Source of the DNA: Paenibacillus sp. FSL K6-1330 | GTDB lineage: Bacteria > Bacillota > Bacilli > Paenibacillales > Paenibacillaceae | Direction of reading: 5' to 3' | Assembly (NCBI RefSeq): GCF_037976825.1 | Contig: NZ_CP150269.1 | Coordinates: 951,001 to 1,015,000 of the forward strand | DNA: 64,000 bases | Made by a program: the position numbers and the translations under genes | The notes under the pieces: model-generated | Databases searched by the model: none | What the model was told of the DNA's origin: nothing | What the model saw: the letters and a program-made list of their open reading frames with translations, nothing else | Shown: positions 7,574 to 15,670 of the stretch, in pieces | Layout: every line of letters starts with the position of its first letter | How positions within the stretch are numbered: the first letter of the stretch is position 1

Positions 7574-8992
7574 ATGGATCAAATTGTACAGCATGTAGTG
7601 AATATCTTTAATGATTTTTTATGGTCTAAGCTGCTCATCGTATTGCTGATTGCCGTTGGCCTGTATTTCACGGTAGGGACCAAGTTTCTGCAGTTTCGCC
7701 TGATCGGTGAGATGTTCCGGGTAATCCGCGAACCCAAGAGTAAAGGCAGCATTTCGCCTTTTCAGGCATTTGCCATCAGTATGGCTGCCCGTGTCGGGAC
7801 AGGGAATATAACCGGGGTTGCTCTGGCCATCTCGCTTGGGGGACCTGGGGCCGTATTCTGGATGTGGATTATTGCGCTTATCGGTTCGGCATCCAGCTTT
7901 ATCGAGAGTACGCTGGCTCAGATCTATAAAGTAAAAGATGGGGCGGGCGGTTATCGCGGCGGTCCCGCTTATTACATGCAGCAAGGATTGAAGAAACGGT
8001 GGATGGGCGTATTGTTTGCGATCCTGATCACCTTGTCCTTCGGGCTTGTCTTTAATGCCGTCCAGTCCAACACGATTACAATTGCTTTCGAGAATTCATT
8101 CGGAACCGACCGTTTAACCCTCGGAATTATCATGGCGGTTATCTTCGCCGTTATTATCTTTGGCGGCGTGAAGCGGATTGCCAAGATGTCGGAGCTGATC
8201 GTTGTCGTATTGGCGGTGGTGTATGTCGGTGCCGCGCTGTTTATCGTATTAGCCAACATCACTAAGCTGCCGGAAGTTTTTGCTCTTATTGTCAAAAGCG
8301 CGTTCGGCTATGAGCAGGTCGTTGGCGGATCGATCGGTGCCGCTCTCATGAACGGAATCAAAAGAGGGCTGTTCTCCAACGAAGCCGGCATGGGGAGCGC
8401 ACCTAACGCAGCGGCTACCGCAACAACAAGCCATCCTGCCAAGCAAGGGCTGGTGCAGGCGCTGGGCGTAATGATTGATACGCTGGTCATATGTACAAGT
8501 ACCGCCTTCATTATTCTTTTTACCGGTGCCTACCAGCAGACCGGACTTGATGGAATTGCCCTGACTCAGGCTGCGCTGGGCATGGAGATGGGGGCATGGG
8601 CGTCCGACTTCCTGGCGATCATGGTCTTCCTGTTTGCGTTTAGCACGCTGATTGGCAATTATTATTACGGTGAAACCAATATTGAATTTTTGAAGTCGAA
8701 TCGGGCATGGATATGGGCCTATCGGGCTTGTGTGCTGGCCATGGTCATCTTCGGCTCCGTTACCAGCGTGAAGCTGGTGTGGGATTTGGCCGACCTGTTC
8801 ATGGGATTGATGGTGATTGTGAATCTTGTGGCCATCACGCTGCTTTCCCGAACGGCCTTTGCAGCGCTTCAAGATTACTTGAAGCAGAAGCGGGCTGGCG
8901 TGAACCCTGTCTTCACCAAGGACAGCATCAAAGGGCTGCAGGATGTGGAATGCTGGGATGGACACAACACCCCATCCACTGAAGCGAAATAA
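7574..8992 (+). CDS. alsT: alanine or glycine:cation symporter (AGCS family)
   Basis: The 472-residue integral membrane protein has the AGCS signature GTGNITGVALAISLGGPGAV near residues 75-95 and about ten to eleven hydrophobic segments. SNEAGMGSAPNAAATATTSH, near residue 270, is another family hallmark. It imports alanine, glycine or glutamine with Na+ across the plasma membrane. The length is normal for the family. ATG 7574 follows GCGAGGGTAG. The C-terminal hydrophilic tail, about 45 residues, is cytoplasmic. It is monocistronic, ending at the hairpin 9015-9059. Among B. subtilis paralogues it is closest in character to AlsT/GlnT; the exact substrate is uncertain. Confidence 0.9.
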   Translation: MDQIVQHVVNIFNDFLWSKLLIVLLIAVGLYFTVGTKFLQFRLIGEMFRVIREPKSKGSISPFQAFAISMAARVGTGNITGVALAISLGGPGAVFWMWIIALIGSASSFIESTLAQIYKVKDGAGGYRGGPAYYMQQGLKKRWMGVLFAILITLSFGLVFNAVQSNTITIAFENSFGTDRLTLGIIMAVIFAVIIFGGVKRIAKMSELIVVVLAVVYVGAALFIVLANITKLPEVFALIVKSAFGYEQVVGGSIGAALMNGIKRGLFSNEAGMGSAPNAAATATTSHPAKQGLVQALGVMIDTLVICTSTAFIILFTGAYQQTGLDGIALTQAALGMEMGAWASDFLAIMVFLFAFSTLIGNYYYGETNIEFLKSNRAWIWAYRACVLAMVIFGSVTSVKLVWDLADLFMGLMVIVNLVAITLLSRTAFAALQDYLKQKRAGVNPVFTKDSIKGLQDVECWDGHNTPSTEAK

Positions 8993-9014
8993 TATAGAAT
9001 TTTGTGTGATATGG

Positions 9015-9100
9015 AATCGTTACAGTAGCTGCGTGTTTTTAGCTGCTGTAGCGATTTTTCTTGTTCTACCGTAACATTTGCGCGATTAAACCGTTGTCTA
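9015..9100 (+). promoter_or_regulatory. terminator hairpin plus ECF-like promoter (copy B)
   Basis: AATCGTTACAGTAGCT pairs with AGCTGCTGTAGCGATT and runs into T5. CGTAAC (9070-9075), 16 bp and CGTTGTCTA (9092-9100) follow. The promoter-like words are unchanged between this copy and the one at 6889-6918 while the surrounding bases differ, which suggests function. Confidence 0.45.
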
Positions 9101-9132
9101 CATGAGAAGGTAAAGAGGAGATGGATACAAAA

Positions 9133-10101
9133 GTGATGAATCGGATGATCTGGCGAACGCCCTTGAGGCTGTTTGCGAAAATTTTATCAGCTGCGTTGAT
9201 GGTATTTTTGATTTATGGCATGTATTATTCAGCCGCCTACATATATCATGAACAATCCGGCCTGAACGATAAATTCTTAAGGTCTGTCATGACAACGGTT
9301 GAATTGCATGAGAGTGGACTTATAGTAGATAAACGAAGCTCGCCTTTGGGTGAAGTGACGCCCTTCCTCACTCAGAAGACAAATCTGAAAGTGTATAAGA
9401 ATGTGGGGGAATGGCAGGTAATTGTCGGAGAGCTTCACGCGAAGAAGCAATTAGGGGGAAAACTGACGTATTCTATTGAGGAACTGAATCCTTATTTGAA
9501 TCGTGAGGAAAGAAATCCTTATATCCTGAACTCTGCGCTGCTGGAGGGTAGGGAGATTAAAGACGATCCTCACCCTACTGGTGCAATGAACCAGTTAGGG
9601 AGACTTGAAGACGGAAACGTAGCGGAATTATTCTTCTCGCTTCGAACGCTTAGGTCACCGGAGGAGGTCTTGGAGCTCTTGTCGGACTATGACGTTAAAG
9701 CAACCAGTATGGCTGTTTTTGCAGGAGAACTGAAGGATTTCAAGCTGGGTACTTATAGCTCTAGCGGCGCAGATTACACGATCCCACATCTCACATTGAG
9801 GCCCAAGGTTCAGTTTAGCGATAATCATTTTCTTTCAAGTTGGCATACTTTCTTCTCACAGGATGACGGGATAACGGATCATGTGCAGCAACTGATCGCC
9901 GACGTTGAATGGATGACCAACAATATCAAATATAACGGTGTGGATGATGACAAACGCCGGCTGGCCTACTTGAAGAAAAATGGAGTTCAAGTTTACGGAG
10001 CGACCGTTACCGGACCTGTGCGGGAGTTGGAGAAGCTGAAGGAGGAGCAGGAATTTTGGGAGTTCCGTTTGGGCCGGATCGAGGTATGGAATTGGAGTTA
10101 A
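9133..10101 (+). CDS. anti-sigma-factor-like membrane protein (Sigma_reg N/C type)
   Basis: The 322-residue protein has a short cytosolic head, one membrane helix (about 14-36, ILSAALMVFLIYGMYYSAAY) and a large extracytoplasmic part. That part resembles the sigma-factor-regulator N and C domains of YhdL-type anti-sigma factors (YILNSALLEGREI, then AELFFSLRTLRSPEEVLELL). The start is probably GTG 9133 or ATG 9136: the truncated copy at 6950 has a 1-nt change between the upstream ATG and this GTG, so codons before GTG are not conserved. Unlike YhdL there is no zinc-binding motif in the head and no sigma-factor gene beside it. It is therefore an orphan, probably under an ECF-type promoter. Confidence 0.7.
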   Translation: MMNRMIWRTPLRLFAKILSAALMVFLIYGMYYSAAYIYHEQSGLNDKFLRSVMTTVELHESGLIVDKRSSPLGEVTPFLTQKTNLKVYKNVGEWQVIVGELHAKKQLGGKLTYSIEELNPYLNREERNPYILNSALLEGREIKDDPHPTGAMNQLGRLEDGNVAELFFSLRTLRSPEEVLELLSDYDVKATSMAVFAGELKDFKLGTYSSSGADYTIPHLTLRPKVQFSDNHFLSSWHTFFSQDDGITDHVQQLIADVEWMTNNIKYNGVDDDKRRLAYLKKNGVQVYGATVTGPVRELEKLKEEQEFWEFRLGRIEVWNWS

Positions 10102-10240
10102 GACAGCTTGCGCTGCCAACCTTTACATCATACAAGAATGAGTTGGTGGGTCGCACTTCCATTTTACCAAGAAACGGTCTCCTTTTGTATTTCTAGCGGA
10201 AAGGACGAAACGATTCGTACACGGAGCGTCTCCTAACAGA

Positions 10241-10289
10241 AAAAGGGGGATCCCGTCAGATCTAAGATCTTTATGGACACCCCCATTTT
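10241..10289. terminator. bidirectional terminator between converging genes
   Basis: GGGGG (10245-10249) pairs with CCCCC (10280-10284) around an inner AGATCTAAGATCT. ATTTTG follows on the + strand and TTTTT on the - strand. Confidence 0.65.
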
Positions 10290-10335
10290 GTTAAGAATAA
10301 GCAATATTAGACCCTTGCTAAGCAATCTTCATAAA

Positions 10336-10851
10336 CTACGTTAAATATTTATCCCGCAGAATATTCAGGTGATGAAGCTCATGCCCAGCTATGACATAGG
10401 CGGCTGCCCGGGCGGAGAGCGGGTAATTGTTGAATGTACCTTGACGCAGCAGAGCTTCCTCCGTCAAGCTTCCAACCAGTGTAATGGTAGACTGCCTGAC
10501 GGCAGCATAATCCTTAAGGGCTTCCCGTAACGGGAGATGGCTGAAAGGAGAATTCTGGACAAAAATCTCCCGGTCGTATCCCGAAAATTCACGGGCATCC
10601 CCACGCGCGATGTAGAGAATGCGGTAGTTCCATAAGCGCTCTACATCGGCGATGTGTCCGACCACCTGTTTTAGACTCCATTTCCCTTCCGCATAACGAA
10701 CATTCGCTTGTTCTTCCGTCAGATCGCTGAGCGATCTCAACGTTTCATCATGCTGCCGCTGCAATACCTCAGCAATATGGCCTTCGGGGACAAGAGAGAC
10801 GTATTTTTCGGCGAGGAGCAAATATTCATTAGAATCAGGCCTTGTATTCAT
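10336..10851 (-). CDS. DinB-family putative metal-dependent protein
   Basis: The 171-residue protein is a four-helix DinB_2-type bundle. The likely metal ligands are His in KQVVGHIADVERLWNYR (about residue 66) and the C-terminal GHELHHLNILRDKY. This triad is typical of YfiT/DinB thiol transferase-like proteins, some of which use bacillithiol. The actual reaction is not deducible. The gene is transcribed in the same direction as the malic enzyme and methyltransferase, 73 bp downstream, so a three-gene unit is possible. Confidence 0.85.
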   Translation of the reverse strand: MNTRPDSNEYLLLAEKYVSLVPEGHIAEVLQRQHDETLRSLSDLTEEQANVRYAEGKWSLKQVVGHIADVERLWNYRILYIARGDAREFSGYDREIFVQNSPFSHLPLREALKDYAAVRQSTITLVGSLTEEALLRQGTFNNYPLSARAAAYVIAGHELHHLNILRDKYLT

Positions 10852-10924
10852 AACAAGTTCCTCCAGATCAATTAATAAGAGCTTACATTAAAATTATGCA
10901 GACAGGTCAAAATCAATGAATGGA

Positions 10925-11530
10925 TCAAGTTGCTTGTGCCCAGATTAGATGGACGATGCCGTTCCAATAGCGCTCCGTCTTCATGATATTCAGTTCCGAG
11001 GCATTCGCGATCTGGATCATGTCCCTATTATAATGACAGCCGGATATCCGCCGTGCTGCGGGGTTGATCAGATGCTGCATGGCGCCAAGGAGCCGATTCG
11101 TGCTCATGCCATGCTCCAATAAATAAATGCGGCCGCCGGGTTTGGCCCAGCGGTTGATTTTATTCAAGGCTTTGACCGGATCCTCATAGCCGCATAGCGA
11201 CAGGGTGGATACAACGCAATCATAGGAACGTTCCGGCAGCTCCAGCGTCTCGATATCCCGTTCCAGGAAACTGGCCCGAATGCCAAGCTCGGAGGCCATC
11301 CGCCGCGCACGGCTTAGCATCTCGGGACTGAAATCGACAGCCGTTACGTTCACCTTATCGCGATGATAAAATGGGAAATTCGCGCCGGCACCAACAGCTA
11401 CCTCAAGCACGTCACCCTCTACATCCTGAAGCAGCCGCTGTCTCCATTCACCGAGCCTCCGTTGCCTGGTGTTCCTTTCATATATCGCTGCCTGTTTATT
11501 GAACTTCCGAATGAGGGATTTCTTATTCAC
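10925..11530 (-). CDS. class I SAM-dependent methyltransferase
   Basis: The 201-residue product carries motif I VLEVAVGAGANFPFY, an acidic loop VTAVDFSPEML and motif III-like YDCVVSTLSLCGYEDP, all of UbiE/Methyltransf_11 type. GTG 11530 is preferred over the upstream TTG because GGAG lies eight bases before it. It overlaps the malic enzyme stop by 8 bp, indicating translational coupling. The substrate is unknown; PhcB/PMT-like lipid methylation is one possibility, given the YLLEHG segment, but this is a guess. Confidence 0.85.
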   Translation of the reverse strand: MNKKSLIRKFNKQAAIYERNTRQRRLGEWRQRLLQDVEGDVLEVAVGAGANFPFYHRDKVNVTAVDFSPEMLSRARRMASELGIRASFLERDIETLELPERSYDCVVSTLSLCGYEDPVKALNKINRWAKPGGRIYLLEHGMSTNRLLGAMQHLINPAARRISGCHYNRDMIQIANASELNIMKTERYWNGIVHLIWAQAT

Positions 11531-12938
11531 GCGGAATTCTCCGGGCAACGCCGGTTTTGACAGCTGCTTTCACGACAAGCTCCCGAATGGCTTTCACGAC
11601 GTTCTGGTTGAACACGCTTGGAATAATATACGACGGGTTGCGTTCTTCGTCCGATACGGCGGATGCAATGGCTTCGGCTGCAGCCAGCTTCATCTCCTCA
11701 TTAATCGTGGTCGCTCTGCAGTCCAAGGCCGCACGGAAAATACCCGGGAAACAGAGGACGTTATTAATCTGGTTCGGATAATCCGAACGTCCGGTTGCGA
11801 TGACGCCTACAATATCCTCGACCTCTTCCGGTTTGATCTCGGGCGTAGGGTTTGCCATTGCGAATACGATCGGTTGATCGGCCATGGCTTGTACGTCCTC
11901 ACGGCGGAGCAGGCCGCCGGCAGAGAGGCCGATGAACACGTCGGCACCTTGGATCACTTCACGCAAGGAACCTTCGACTTTATTCGGGTTCGTATGCTCT
12001 GCGTACCATTGCCACATACTATTGCTATATGCATGTCCGCCAACCAGTGCACCCTCGCGGTCTACGCCAATGATGTCCTTGACACCGGCTGACAGGAGGA
12101 TTTTGCTGCATGCTACGCCCGCAGCACCGATTCCACATACCACGACCCTAATGTTATCGATCGATTTCCCGACAATTTTCAACGAATTGATCAGTGCCGC
12201 ATACAGAACCACCGCCGTGCCGTGCTGGTCATCGTGAAACACGGGAATGTCCAGCTCATCCCGCAGTCGTTGTTCAATCTCGAAGCAGCGCGGTGAGGAG
12301 ATATCCTCCAGGTTAATGCCGCCAAAAGCCGGAGCCATTGCTTTGATGCAGGCAATAATCTCTTCGGTATCCTGGGTATCCAGGCAGATCGGAAAGGAGT
12401 CTACTCCTGCAAACTGTTTGAAGAGCATCGACTTTCCTTCCATGACCGGCATGGCCGCATAAGGACCGATGTTGCCCAAACCGAGTACGGCGCTTCCGTC
12501 CGAGATGACGGCCACCGTATTTCTTTTAATTGTAAGCGTAAAGGCTTTTTTCGGGTCCTCTTGGATGGCTGCACATACGCGGGCAACATCTGGCGTATAG
12601 ACGCGCGACAGGTCATCACGGTTTTGGATTGGGATTTTGGGCTGGGTTTCGATCTTGCCGCCGAGATGCAGCAGGAAGGTACGGTCCGAAACGTTGACGA
12701 GCCGGACGCCCTTTAGATTTTTCACTGAATTAGTAATTTTACCGATATCCACGCTGTCCGTAACCGTAATAGTAATATCGCGTACGGTAATGTGGCCGCT
12801 CGCCTGAATGACGTCGATGGCGACCATGTCTCCCCCCGCCTCAAATATGGCGGATGCAACTTGACCGAATTTGATTTCTTGTGTATTCATTTCTAGTCTG
12901 AGGATAATGCTTTTTCCTCCGAGTCCGTTGTTTTCCAT
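11523..12938 (-). CDS. NAD-dependent malic enzyme with N-terminal ACT domain
   Basis: The 471-residue enzyme decarboxylates malate to pyruvate. Residues about 10-85 form an ACT domain (IILRLEMNTQEIKFGQVASA). The malic domain follows with YTPDVARVC, the substrate Lys in KRNTVAVISDGSAVLGLG, and the metal-binding ED and HDDQHGTAVV segments. The NAD-binding Rossmann motif is VVCGIGAAGVACSK. This layout is like B. subtilis MleA. ATG 12938 lies five bases after GGAGG; an earlier TTG (12950) overlaps that site. The ACT domain suggests allosteric control by a small ligand. The downstream methyltransferase overlaps it by 8 bp. Confidence 0.92.
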   Translation of the reverse strand: MENNGLGGKSIILRLEMNTQEIKFGQVASAIFEAGGDMVAIDVIQASGHITVRDITITVTDSVDIGKITNSVKNLKGVRLVNVSDRTFLLHLGGKIETQPKIPIQNRDDLSRVYTPDVARVCAAIQEDPKKAFTLTIKRNTVAVISDGSAVLGLGNIGPYAAMPVMEGKSMLFKQFAGVDSFPICLDTQDTEEIIACIKAMAPAFGGINLEDISSPRCFEIEQRLRDELDIPVFHDDQHGTAVVLYAALINSLKIVGKSIDNIRVVVCGIGAAGVACSKILLSAGVKDIIGVDREGALVGGHAYSNSMWQWYAEHTNPNKVEGSLREVIQGADVFIGLSAGGLLRREDVQAMADQPIVFAMANPTPEIKPEEVEDIVGVIATGRSDYPNQINNVLCFPGIFRAALDCRATTINEEMKLAAAEAIASAVSDEERNPSYIIPSVFNQNVVKAIRELVVKAAVKTGVARRIPRE

Positions 12939-13143
12939 TGCTACCTCCAAATGTTTGATCGATTTCGTCCTTCTGAGTGTATGTAGCTGTGCAAAATGTT
13001 AACGTTATCATAGTTCGCTGAGCAGTGGTCAATTTCCTGTTTCATTGGAAAGAAACCGTGATATATATAAGAAGAATTTATTGGAAATGCGAATGCCAGG
13101 GAAGTATAATCGAAAGCATCTTATTGTGAAGGAGAGAGCTGCC

Positions 13144-13443
13144 ATGAATGCCAGAATCGAGGAGCTTGAAAAGCGTTTGACGACCCAGCATCATAAGGAC
13201 CTGTTCCTTCAGATGAAACATACGTTGAAAGCCGTTGATGATTTGGCCGAACAGCACCGGGTCTACCAGGCTGTTCAGGCACTCAGTGGGACACGCATTG
13301 TGGGGACGGAGGAACATGTTTATTTCGACACCTTGAATCAGGTCAAGGAACAAATTGTGCATACCTTGGAGCTTACGATTGAGGATTTGGAGCACAAAGG
13401 GGATAAACATTATACGAAGCATTTTAAGGACGGCGTGGAATAG
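13144..13443 (+). CDS. small conserved-looking protein of unknown function
   Basis: I do not recognise this 99-residue protein. ATG 13144 follows AAGGAGAG by seven bases, whereas the longer in-frame extension upstream has no ribosome site. It is Lys/Glu/His-rich and predicted helical (ARIEELEKRLTTQHHKDLF, then DTLNQVKEQIVHTLELTIED). There are no membrane segments. A strong terminator follows at 13485-13516. It diverges from the malic enzyme gene across about 200 bp. Confidence 0.7.
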   Translation: MNARIEELEKRLTTQHHKDLFLQMKHTLKAVDDLAEQHRVYQAVQALSGTRIVGTEEHVYFDTLNQVKEQIVHTLELTIEDLEHKGDKHYTKHFKDGVE

Positions 13444-13484
13444 GAGTCGTTCTGCCGAACAGAACGGATAAAAAGTTTGGATGA

Positions 13485-13516
13485 AAGCAAGAATCCACAG
13501 GGATTCTTGCTTTTTT
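13485..13516 (+). terminator. strong terminator
   Basis: AAGCAAGAATCC (13485-13496) pairs perfectly with GGATTCTTGCTT (13501-13512) around ACAG, followed by TTTT. Confidence 0.9.
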
Positions 13517-13833
13517 ATATTTTGTTTTTTTGATTGTTTTCAGCAAATTCAGTGTACTTTCATAACATTTTGCGTTACATATTTATCCAATTTCGTTGAA
13601 ATGTGTAACAAATCGTTGATTAGTATTATGGGATAAGGCTTCCAGATGCTTTAAAATAATTATAGTACTGGTAAAGCTTGGACGATGATTGTGGAAGATT
13701 TCCAAGTTCAGTCAAGTTATCTAGTCAAGTTAAGAGGGTAACTACTGTATCGAAGAAAGGAGGTGGACTGAACAGCCGGAGGTTGTGTAAACGCTTTATT
13801 TATTATCTTTTATATTAAAGGAGGATTAATTGT
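13517..13833 (+). other. long leader of the chitin-oxidase gene
   Basis: The interval holds a cre-like site and a second Shine-Dalgarno-like AAAGGAGGTG at about 13757-13766. CTG 13769 would open a 16-codon leader frame ending in the TAA that overlaps the gene's own AAAGGAGG. Otherwise I see no gene. Confidence 0.4.
13786..13799 (+). promoter_or_regulatory. candidate CcpA cre site
   Basis: TGTAAACGCTTTAT agrees with the consensus TGWAANCGNTNWCA at 12 of 14 positions. It sits 35 bp before the start codon of the polysaccharide monooxygenase, where catabolite repression would be expected. Confidence 0.55.
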
Positions 13834-14871
13834 ATGACTTTAAGTTTGCCGAACAAAGCTTGGCTCAAGCATCTAATCATTGCCGGTTCCACGATGTTAG
13901 TGATGACCTTATTCATGGTTTTATTTGCGGATAAAGCTTTTGCCCACGGGTATGTCGATTCTCCAGGCAGCCGCGCCATTCTGTGTAAGCAGGGGCAAAA
14001 TACCGATTGCGGCGCAATCGTGTATGAGCCTCAAAGCTTGGAAGCCCCTAAAGGCTGGCCGAATGCAGGTCCTGCCGATGGCAAAATCGCCAGTGCAGGC
14101 GGCGCGTTCCCTAAACTTGACGAGCAATCCGCAACTCGCTGGAGCAAAGTAAGCATTTCCCCGGGAACCACAACGTTCCAATGGCATTTGACAGCCAATC
14201 ATGTGACGGCAAGCTGGAAATACTATATTACAAAAGACGGCTGGGATCAAAATGCTCCACTGAGCAGAGCTTCGTTTGATCTGACGCCTTTCTGCTCCAT
14301 TGACTACGGCGGTGTAAAACCTCCGACAAACTATGCATCTACTTGTAACGTTCCTGCTAAATCCGGTTACCATGTCATTCTGGCGGTATGGGAAGTAGCT
14401 GACACAGCTAACGCTTTCTATAACGTTATCGATGTGGACTTTGGCGGTGGCGGCGGAACTCCGAACCCAGGCGTACCGGCACCGACAGGACTTACTTCCC
14501 CATCCCAAACCAACAACAGTGTTTCCTTGGCATGGGCAGCTTCCACAGGTGCTTCCAGTTACGAAATCTACCGTGACGGATCCCTAGTGGGCACATCTAC
14601 TACAACCTCCTATACCAATACGGGGTTAGCCGAAGGAACGTCCTACACGTATACTGTGGTAGCCGTAAGCAGTACGGGCAGCAAATCATCAGCATCCGCT
14701 CCCCTTTCCGTATCAACATCCGGAAGCACAACGACCTATCCGGCATGGAATGCAACAGCCGTTTACTTAGGTGGCAGCAAAGTCAGCTACAACGGCGTGA
14801 ACTATGAGGCAAAATGGTGGACTCAAGGCGAAACTCCTGGATCTGCCGATGTTTGGAAAGTCATCCCTTAA
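13834..14871 (+). CDS. AA10 lytic polysaccharide monooxygenase with FnIII and CBM5/12 modules
   Basis: The 345-residue secreted enzyme oxidatively cleaves chitin (or possibly cellulose). A signal peptide of about 37 residues ends AFA, leaving His first (HGYVDSPGSR); this His and the one in HLTANHVTASWKYY form the copper brace. The axial Phe lies in TANAFYNVIDVDF. A GGGGGTPNPG linker leads to a fibronectin III module (about 214-300). A C-terminal chitin-binding CBM5/12 follows, with YPAWNATAVYLGG, VSYNGVNYEAKWW and ETPGSADVWKVI. ATG 13834 follows AAAGGAGG. It stands alone, and a cre-like site suggests carbon repression. Confidence 0.95.
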   Translation: MTLSLPNKAWLKHLIIAGSTMLVMTLFMVLFADKAFAHGYVDSPGSRAILCKQGQNTDCGAIVYEPQSLEAPKGWPNAGPADGKIASAGGAFPKLDEQSATRWSKVSISPGTTTFQWHLTANHVTASWKYYITKDGWDQNAPLSRASFDLTPFCSIDYGGVKPPTNYASTCNVPAKSGYHVILAVWEVADTANAFYNVIDVDFGGGGGTPNPGVPAPTGLTSPSQTNNSVSLAWAASTGASSYEIYRDGSLVGTSTTTSYTNTGLAEGTSYTYTVVAVSSTGSKSSASAPLSVSTSGSTTTYPAWNATAVYLGGSKVSYNGVNYEAKWWTQGETPGSADVWKVIP

Positions 14872-14887
14872 TCGAATAGTGTGCGAG

Positions 14888-14921
14888 GATCCGGCGTCAT
14901 ATGACTGCCGGATCTTTTTTT
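14888..14921 (+). terminator. terminator after the polysaccharide monooxygenase
   Basis: GATCCGGC (14888-14895) pairs with GCCGGATC (14907-14914), followed by T8. The central TCATATGA extends the stem. Confidence 0.9.
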
Positions 14922-15094
14922 AAGCCGCCGAGGAAGGAATGGGAGAGTGGGGTTCATTAATATGTGTAGAGGAAATAGCTCCCGTCGGCTACGCATTGAC
15001 CCTGGTGGCTCTTGGAAGTACCTATCGAAATGTTGTGGGTTCCCTGACTGTCGATGTTCTTCATTCGATGATTTCATGGCCTTCGTCAACTTTA

Positions 15095-15285
15095 ACGGAC
15101 CCTAGTTCCGTTATTTAAGATCATAACCCGATTTTTCACAATGTACCGGACTCCAGGTCCGCTATTATGAGAATTACGGGAGCAAACACCGATTAAAACA
15201 GCAAATAAGGTTTGCTGGGTCCGCTAAAATTACTAAAAGGGCTGTTTTCTATGAAATAAGGTATTCTGAGTCCGTAAGGAAGTCC
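15095..15285. repeat. degenerate GTCCG-type repeat units
   Basis: Four related stretches lie 45-65 bp apart: AACGGACCCTAGTTCCGTTA (15095-15114), CGGACTCCAGGTCCGCTA (15148-15165), AGGTTTGCTGGGTCCGCTAA (from about 15207) and AGGTATTCTGAGTCCGTAAG (from about 15259). The first two are self-complementary (AACGGA/TCCGTT; CGGAC/GTCCG). Confidence 0.5.
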
Positions 15286-15541
15286 TCACACCAAAGAACA
15301 AGTTGAGTTTTGAACATATTGAATGATATGACGATCGTATTTTTGGACGTACAGTGAATTTCTGCATATTGCCCTTTTGGTCTAAGCGGGGGGAATCGAA
15401 GTCAGCTCCCCAACTAGTCTTAATGGTAGTAGAAGAGTTATCCTTGAGAGTTAAAGGCAGCATGAGCTTGTTGTCACTTGGATGGTAAACATAGCAGTGG
15501 AATAGAAATAAATAAGCTGCCAGCAAGCCGCAGCGTTATCA

Positions 15542-15571
15542 GGGCACCCCTAGGGGTGCCCTTTGTGTTTT
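15542..15571 (+). terminator. perfect-palindrome hairpin GGGCACCCC/GGGGTGCCC
   Basis: The 20-bp palindrome at 15542-15561 is followed by TTTGTGTTTT on the + strand, so it would stop + transcription, although no + gene is visible upstream. It also lies downstream of the deoR-type gene on the - strand. Confidence 0.6.
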
Positions 15572-15589
15572 CTGTAAGAAGGATGTTTA

Positions 15590-15660
15590 GGTATGCCAAG
15601 GGTACGCAATGGTACGTAAGGTATGCAAAGGTATGCAATGGTATGCCAAGGTATACAAAG
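15590..15660. repeat. seven-copy tandem repeat of a 10-bp unit
   Basis: Units of the form GGTATGCAAN (individual copies 9-11 bp, for example GGTACGCAAT, GGTATGCAAA, GGTATGCCAA) are arranged head to tail. The array ends 10 bp after the stop codon of the - strand DeoR gene. Confidence 0.85.
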
Positions 15661-15670
15661 AGCGCAAGCC

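Larger units (their letters stand above)
14922..15670. other. 750-bp gene-free, repeat-rich region
   Basis: No reading frame here has a ribosome site or recognisable product. It holds several degenerate units with a GTCCG word (15095-15290), a perfect 20-bp palindrome with a T-rich tail (15542-15571) and a seven-unit 10-bp tandem repeat (15590-15660). The middle (15290-15540) could be a decayed gene, but I recognise nothing. Confidence 0.6.

Noticed and set aside
11469..12092. Long + strand frame opposite the malic enzyme and methyltransferase genes
   Set aside because: It lies antisense to two well-supported genes and has no recognisable domain or ribosome site.
15233..15526. Minus-strand 97-codon frame in the repeat-rich region
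   Set aside because: It has no ribosome site and no recognisable motif, and it spans degenerate repeats.
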